Part shown: one piece after another, positions 59,743-64,000 of the stretch
Numbering within the stretch: the stretch's first letter is position 1
How the letters are laid out: the number at the start of each line of letters is the position of its first letter
Assembly (NCBI GenBank): GCA_001599915.1
Contig: BCIG01000033.1
Span: 124,001-188,000 of the forward strand
DNA: 64,000 nt
Reading direction: 5' to 3'
DNA from: Symbiotaphrina buchneri
Lineage: Eukaryota; Ascomycota; Symbiotaphrinales; Symbiotaphrinaceae
Position numbers and translations under genes: made by a program
The notes under the pieces: generated by a model
Told to the model about the DNA's origin: nothing
The model's input: only the letters and a program-made list of their open reading frames with translations
The model's database searches: none

Positions 59743-62034
59743 ATGGGACCACCGCTGCAGGTGATAGCGCTCATATCCGGAGGCAAGGACTCGCTGTTCT
59801 CCATTCTACATTGTTTGGCGAACGGACATCAGGTCGTCGCCCTCGCAAATTTGTACCCAGCCGCGGCGGGCGACGCCTTCGAGGATGATGTCGACAGCTA
59901 CATGTACCAGACTGCCGGCCACAGGGTGATCCCCCTATATGCCGACGCGCTGGACCTGCCGCTCTATCGACAGCCCATCGCTGGCTCTGCTGTCAATGCG
60001 GACAAAAGCTATGCGCCGCCCACGTCCAGTACCGGATCGACCGTCGAGGACGAGACGGAATCGCTCGTCCCGCTGTTGCAGCGGGTAATGGCTGCGCATC
60101 CGGGCGCCAATGCGGTCAGTGCCGGGGCCATTCTGTCGGATTACCAGCGGACGAGGGTCGAGTCAGTCGCGCTGCGGCTGGGCCTGACGCCGTTGGCGTA
60201 TCTGTGGCAGTATCCGTATCTGCCACCGTACGTGCAGACGTCGTTGTTGGACGACATGGCCGCTGTAGGGATGGATGCCCGCATTATCAAGGTGGCGAGC
60301 GGTGGGCTGGATGAGAGCGTGCTCTGGGCGAATGTGGCGGCGCAAGGCACGAAGAGGAGGTTAAGGAGGGCGATGGAGCGGTTTGGTGGTGCCGCCGGGG
60401 GGGCGTTGTTGGGTGAGGGAGGGGAGTTTGAGACGCTCGCTGTGGATGGACCGACGCCGGTGTGGAAGAGGAGGATCGTGGTCGAGGACGATGACAGGGT
60501 AATCGTCAGGGTTGAGGGTGGCCAGGCCCTCGTGAGGATCCGCAAAGCAAGGCTGGAAGGAAAGGCGAGAGAGGGTGTTCAAGCGCCTGATCCGAGAATC
60601 CCGGCAGTACTGGACGACGAATTCAAGGCATTGCTAGAAGCAGGGTCGTGGAAAGAGGTCATCGCAGAGCACAGTCACCTTGTCTATGGCAAACAGGCAT
60701 CGCAACCAGTCTCGATCAGGAATCCCTGGCTGCAAACAACATGCCGAACGACAATCTACATCTCTAACATGACATCGCCCGAGTCTGGAGCGACCGCCGA
60801 GGCGCAGATGGCAGACATAGCGTCACGGCTCACAGCATTGCTGCAGGAGGCCGGCCATTCGGCGGACGACATTGTATTCTCTACGATATTGCTTCGGTCC
60901 ATGTCCGACTTCGGCGTGGTGAACCTCGTCTATGCAAGGCTCTTCTCGAAACCCAACCCTCCAGCAAGAGCTACGGTTGGATGCGGCGATGCGTTACCGC
61001 CCAGCGTGCAGGTGATGCTGTCGGTAGTGGTGGATAGGGGTCCACGCGGGGCTAGGAGAGCGCTTCACGTCCAGTCACGATCCTACTGGGCACCCGCGAA
61101 CATTGGCCCCTACTCGCAGGCTATTGCCGTGCCCTTACCCCGCAAGCCGGCAAGGGCTGAGAGTACAGGGGTCCTCGTCTACATCGCGGGTCAGATCCCA
61201 TTGATTCCTGCCTCCATGGACTTGCCAGTGCGCTCTCCCGACAAGACTAATCTGGAATCATTCGCTTTTCAAGCGGCACTGTCATTACAGCACTTATTCA
61301 GGATAGCAAGGCATATGGACGTCAGCTGGTTTGTTGGGGGAGTTGCTTTCCTTGCAGGCGGTGACGATATACGGAAGAAGGCAGCTATATCTGGGCGCAT
61401 GTGGGCTCAGATGACTACGCAGCCTTCTCCTAATAAGGTGGAAGAAGAAGAAAACGAAGCAGAAATCATAGACGAGTGGGACAGGCGATACGGAAACGCA
61501 AGGGGTGCATCTACTGAGGAAGAAGGCAGAAGGTCTCTGCCAGACTTCAATACCGCTATGGCTGTATCTGGCGACGTGAGCTCGCCATTCTTTGCTGTCC
61601 AACTGGATGAGCTACCGCGCGGCAGTGACATAGAATGGGCGGCAAATGGCATCTCAGATGCAACTGTCCAACTGAAGACCATCCACCTGTCCGAGGAATC
61701 ATCCTCCTTCGTCCATCAGTGTCATCCTATAAACCATGAGGTGGCTATGAGTTTCATCGGTATTTCTGATGAAGGCAGTCAGGGTACCGTCGAGAACTTG
61801 GGCGACAGGATAAAAGCGCTCTTAGAACAGCCCGGCAGGTACGGACTGTACGATGTCGCCTCGGAGCATGATGAGGCGACCTGTGAGTTCCAGGTCATAG
61901 TCTATACGGCGTCGGATCTCGCAGAATGCGAAGGTCTCGGCTTTACCCTGGTGCCCTGCCGAAGTGTGTGGGATGGCCGGGGTCGAAGATTGGCTGCAGG
62001 CGTGGTTGTCAAGCTGGAGTTGAGCGGACCTTGA
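59743..62034 (+). CDS. DPH6: diphthine-ammonia ligase Dph6
   Basis: Performs the last, ATP-dependent amidation in diphthamide synthesis on eEF2. Intronless, 763 aa. The N-terminal ATP-pyrophosphatase (PP-loop) domain begins VIALISGGKDSLFSILHCLA and continues with the family motifs AVSAGAILSDYQRTRVESV, LTPLAYLWQYPYLPPYVQ and GEGGEFETLAVDGP. Two RidA/YjgF-like domains follow, as in fungal and plant Dph6: the first around QTTCRTTIYISNMTSPESG to GDALPPSVQVMLSVVV, the second from YWAPANIGPYSQAIAVPLP. The ATG at 59743 is chosen because the PP-loop normally starts within ten residues of the N-terminus; an in-frame extension upstream lacks an ATG close by in good context. It converges on DPH4. Confidence 0.94.
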   Translation: MGPPLQVIALISGGKDSLFSILHCLANGHQVVALANLYPAAAGDAFEDDVDSYMYQTAGHRVIPLYADALDLPLYRQPIAGSAVNADKSYAPPTSSTGSTVEDETESLVPLLQRVMAAHPGANAVSAGAILSDYQRTRVESVALRLGLTPLAYLWQYPYLPPYVQTSLLDDMAAVGMDARIIKVASGGLDESVLWANVAAQGTKRRLRRAMERFGGAAGGALLGEGGEFETLAVDGPTPVWKRRIVVEDDDRVIVRVEGGQALVRIRKARLEGKAREGVQAPDPRIPAVLDDEFKALLEAGSWKEVIAEHSHLVYGKQASQPVSIRNPWLQTTCRTTIYISNMTSPESGATAEAQMADIASRLTALLQEAGHSADDIVFSTILLRSMSDFGVVNLVYARLFSKPNPPARATVGCGDALPPSVQVMLSVVVDRGPRGARRALHVQSRSYWAPANIGPYSQAIAVPLPRKPARAESTGVLVYIAGQIPLIPASMDLPVRSPDKTNLESFAFQAALSLQHLFRIARHMDVSWFVGGVAFLAGGDDIRKKAAISGRMWAQMTTQPSPNKVEEEENEAEIIDEWDRRYGNARGASTEEEGRRSLPDFNTAMAVSGDVSSPFFAVQLDELPRGSDIEWAANGISDATVQLKTIHLSEESSSFVHQCHPINHEVAMSFIGISDEGSQGTVENLGDRIKALLEQPGRYGLYDVASEHDEATCEFQVIVYTASDLAECEGLGFTLVPCRSVWDGRGRRLAAGVVVKLELSGP

Positions 62035-62242
62035 GCCGACGTCGCTTCCTTGTCTGCCTTTCTGGCGCGGCATGAACCGCCTCGGTCCATCCTGAGAGTA
62101 TGATCGAGTGTTGCTGCAGAGCGCCAGCCCAATAGTTGCACAGGGGCCTCTCCTTGAGAAAGAGGATGCAGGCTAGCTGCAGCGGAAAAAAAAGGGTGAG
62201 GAGCAGCGCGGGGCCACAGCGCCTGCGCTCGTCGTCGGCATC
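62035..62242. other. 3'-3' spacer DPH6/DPH4
   Basis: 208 bp between the convergent stops; probably overlapping 3' untranslated sequence. Nothing else visible. Confidence 0.5.
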
Positions 62243-62842
62243 TCAGCCCTTGGCTCTCACGTTTTCAACTGTTTGCTCCTGCTCATCCACAGCCTGGAAT
62301 AGTACCTTCAGCCAAAGACTGCACCCTCGGCACCCCACCACCAGCTCTCCCACGGCAGCCTCCCTCTCCAGCTCATCCTCTTTGACAATAAACCCCCGTT
62401 CGTCGCCGCACCTGCACCTCCTGTACCACATGCCCTCACCCTCATCGTATTCCAGATCGTCCAAGTCCACCGTATCCAAGCCCGAGCGAAACGTCTCCGC
62501 CCCGCTCTCGCCCTCGCCCTCGCCCTCGCCCGCCCTCCAACCGGGCTGCAGCGCCAGCTTCCGGTCGTACTCGGCGCGGGAAGCCGGGTGCGACAGGGTC
62601 TTGTAGGCGAGCGAGATCTGGTCGACGGATGGGACACTAGGACCATCTATAGCGGACGACCTCAGGCTGAATCGGGCGTTGTTGCTGTTCCCACTCGCCT
62701 TGTCGGGATGATAGAGCAGCAGCGCGCGCCGGTACGCGATTTTGACGTCTCGCGCTGACAGCGGGCCTGCCTGGGGACCGGAGAAGGCCAGCCCCAGGAC
62801 CTCGTAGTGTGTCAGGCGGTCTGCGGGAGCCGGCCGGCTCAT
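62243..62842 (-). CDS. DPH4: diphthamide biosynthesis protein Dph4 (J-domain, CSL zinc finger)
   Basis: Electron-donor/co-chaperone protein for the first step of diphthamide synthesis. Intronless, 199 aa. The N-terminal J domain reads THYEVLGLAF, KIAYRRALLLYHPDKAS with the HPD triad, and VDQISLAYKTLSHPASRAEY. An acidic linker with an EGEGEGE run (encoded by a CCCTCG repeat on the plus strand, about 62509-62535) leads to a CSL-type zinc ribbon: YRRCRCGDERGFIVKEDELE and VGCRGCSLWLKVLF, with CxC and CxxC-S-L pairs. Domain order and length match Dph4/DNAJC24. The J domain carries an insertion after HPDKAS (NSNNARFSLRSSAIDGPSV) compared with the shortest family members. Confidence 0.94.
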   Translation of the reverse strand: MSRPAPADRLTHYEVLGLAFSGPQAGPLSARDVKIAYRRALLLYHPDKASGNSNNARFSLRSSAIDGPSVPSVDQISLAYKTLSHPASRAEYDRKLALQPGWRAGEGEGEGESGAETFRSGLDTVDLDDLEYDEGEGMWYRRCRCGDERGFIVKEDELEREAAVGELVVGCRGCSLWLKVLFQAVDEQEQTVENVRAKG

Positions 62843-63275
62843 CTTTGAACGCCGCGTTGAGGCTGTGCTGGGTTATAGAAGAAGGGCCTAGCAGCTCATG
62901 GAGAAAGATTCACGAAAGTTGAAGTTGGAGTTGCAGCAGAATCGGTACACCCCTTCACCGCCCTTTGTGTAGCCAATCATATCGCGGCCCGCTTTTAGGC
63001 GATGATGTCTCTATGAGTGTACGAAGCGTATCACAAAAGGGCATGAACAATAATACACAGCGCATGGCGAGATTTGCTTTGCATCACTTGGATTGTGACG
63101 TTAATTCGTAGAACTGTTTGTGGAGCAGTCTAATGCCTAATGTACAGTCCTTCACTTCCTTGTCTCCATGCCAAACGCCCCATTGCAAAGACCCGGCAAG
63201 CAACGGACATGCGAGTCAGAAGCTGTCGTTCCCAACAATCCGGAGGCATCCCTGCCTCATTCATGGCTGTGCCCT
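62843..63275. other. intergenic, DPH4 promoter
   Basis: 433 bp upstream of DPH4 and downstream of the last minus-strand gene. No gene, repeat or RNA is visible. Confidence 0.45.
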
Positions 63276-63757
63276 CTACATCTTATCCTCCGCGGCGCCC
63301 GAGTTGGGATTTGCCGTGCCCTGTGTGTTGGGTCCGCCAGTGACGCTATATGACACAAAGACAGATCAGTATCAGTGCCAATCTATTTCCCCACTATCCA
63401 CCAAAGAAGGGTAACGACAGCAAGAAAGGGGAGCGGGGGAGTCGTACCTATTCCACATCTGCCCCAGCATGCCGGGCGCGGGCTTCTGGTCCGAGCCAGC
63501 CGCCTGGATGGTGTTGGCGCTCTCATTACGCTTCTGCGAGCTGAGGCTGGAGAAGAGTCCGCCGCCAGCGGAGGCGTCCTGTTAACAGCGAAAAGGGGAC
63601 GTTAGCTGGAGTTCAGTCTACCAAGAAAACACCAGGTCTGCGGGAAAGCCGGGAGACATACACGGCCGGCTTCGGCGCTGGGGTTGCTGTTTGCCGGTGT
63701 AGGGGTCTGGCCCATGCCGCCCTTGACGGAGCCGGTGTGGTTCATGCTTGAGGACAT
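63276..63757 (-). CDS. small hydrophilic conserved-looking protein
   Basis: I recognise no named family. Exons 63757-63662, 63578-63448 and 63345-63276 join in frame to 98 aa. Splice sites are consensus (GTATGT with AACAG; GTACGA with ATATAG), and the joined frame stays open to TAG after AEDKM. The sequence is S/G/N/T/Q-rich without hydrophobic core: MSSSMNHTGSVKGGMGQ, then SAGGGLFSSLSSQKRNESAN, then PGMLGQMWNSVTGGPNTQ. This composition suggests an intrinsically disordered, hydrophilin-like protein. The two introns in conserved-looking phases and the absence of internal stops in all three exons argue that it is real. Function unknown. Confidence 0.7.
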
Positions 63758-64000
63758 ATTTGCGTGCTTGACGTGTATGCACTGGAATAAAGGCACGTGG
63801 TAGTTTGAACTTAGTGATATGGAAATGGTGGTGCGAGGTTGCAGTCGATGGCTTTTGCTGTAGCTACTGATGATCACTTGGACGGGAGACGAAGGAGCTT
63901 ATAAACGGCTGTGAACGACTCGTTGCGGCACAGGATTGGTGGGCACTACTGTTCCGCACCTATGAAGTGAGGCGTAACTTTGTCAGGGAGTATCGATGAT
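63758..64000. other. right edge, upstream of last gene
   Basis: Promoter side of the small hydrophilic protein gene. No feature identified before the window ends. Confidence 0.4.

Overview
The window looks like nuclear DNA of a filamentous ascomycete (Pezizomycotina). Genes carry short introns (mostly 49-110 bp) with GTATGT/GTAAGT donors, CTAAC/CTGAC-type branch sites and YAG acceptors. The gene set is fungal (Atg1, an Msn2/Seb1-type stress factor, INSIG, Ded1, Ytm1, Ies1, Mpc1). One block is so depleted in G+C that it suggests repeat-induced point mutation (RIP). I cannot place the species; a Eurotiomycete-like fungus is only a guess. All exon boundaries were assigned by eye from splice consensus, reading-frame continuity and remembered family motifs. 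No alignment was run.

Layout. 0-5.3 kb: an ArfGAP-UBA trafficking gene and an unrecognised three-exon gene, both on the minus strand. 5.3-12.7 kb: a gene-poor stretch with a small tail-anchored-type membrane protein and an INSIG homologue. 13.2-21.8 kb: a dense housekeeping block with RPL11 and SmB (divergent), mitochondrial pyruvate carrier MPC1, mitochondrial ribosomal uS13, an ER cyclophilin and the DEAD-box helicase DED1. 23.3-27.2 kb: INO80 subunit IES1 converging on ribosome-biogenesis factor YTM1. 27.9-36 kb: an accessory-looking interval with a ketopantoate-reductase-like enzyme, a PhyH-type Fe(II)/2-oxoglutarate dioxygenase, an amidase and two tiny peptide genes that seem related to each other. 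37-47.9 kb: ATG1, an AT-rich relic block, dolichol kinase SEC59 and a thioredoxin-PITH protein. 47.9-56.7 kb: almost 9 kb without a recognisable gene, upstream of the Msn2/Seb1-type C2H2 factor. 59.7-62.8 kb: two diphthamide-pathway genes, DPH6 and DPH4, tail to tail. A small conserved-looking hydrophilic protein closes the window.

The observations I rate highest are these. (1) The pair of tiny genes at 34.6 and 35.8 kb share an exon end (16 of 18 bases), an intron position and the C-terminal residues RPPREG, with the intron splitting the last or near-last codon. (2) The ER cyclophilin gene has a last intron whose retention or removal would switch the product between a soluble form ending HVEL (an HDEL-like tail) and a form with a C-terminal membrane segment. 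(3) DPH6 and DPH4 are physically linked. (4) A near-palindromic GTACGAGTAC motif recurs in four intergenic regions. (5) Two ribosomal-protein genes have a first coding exon that is only the ATG.
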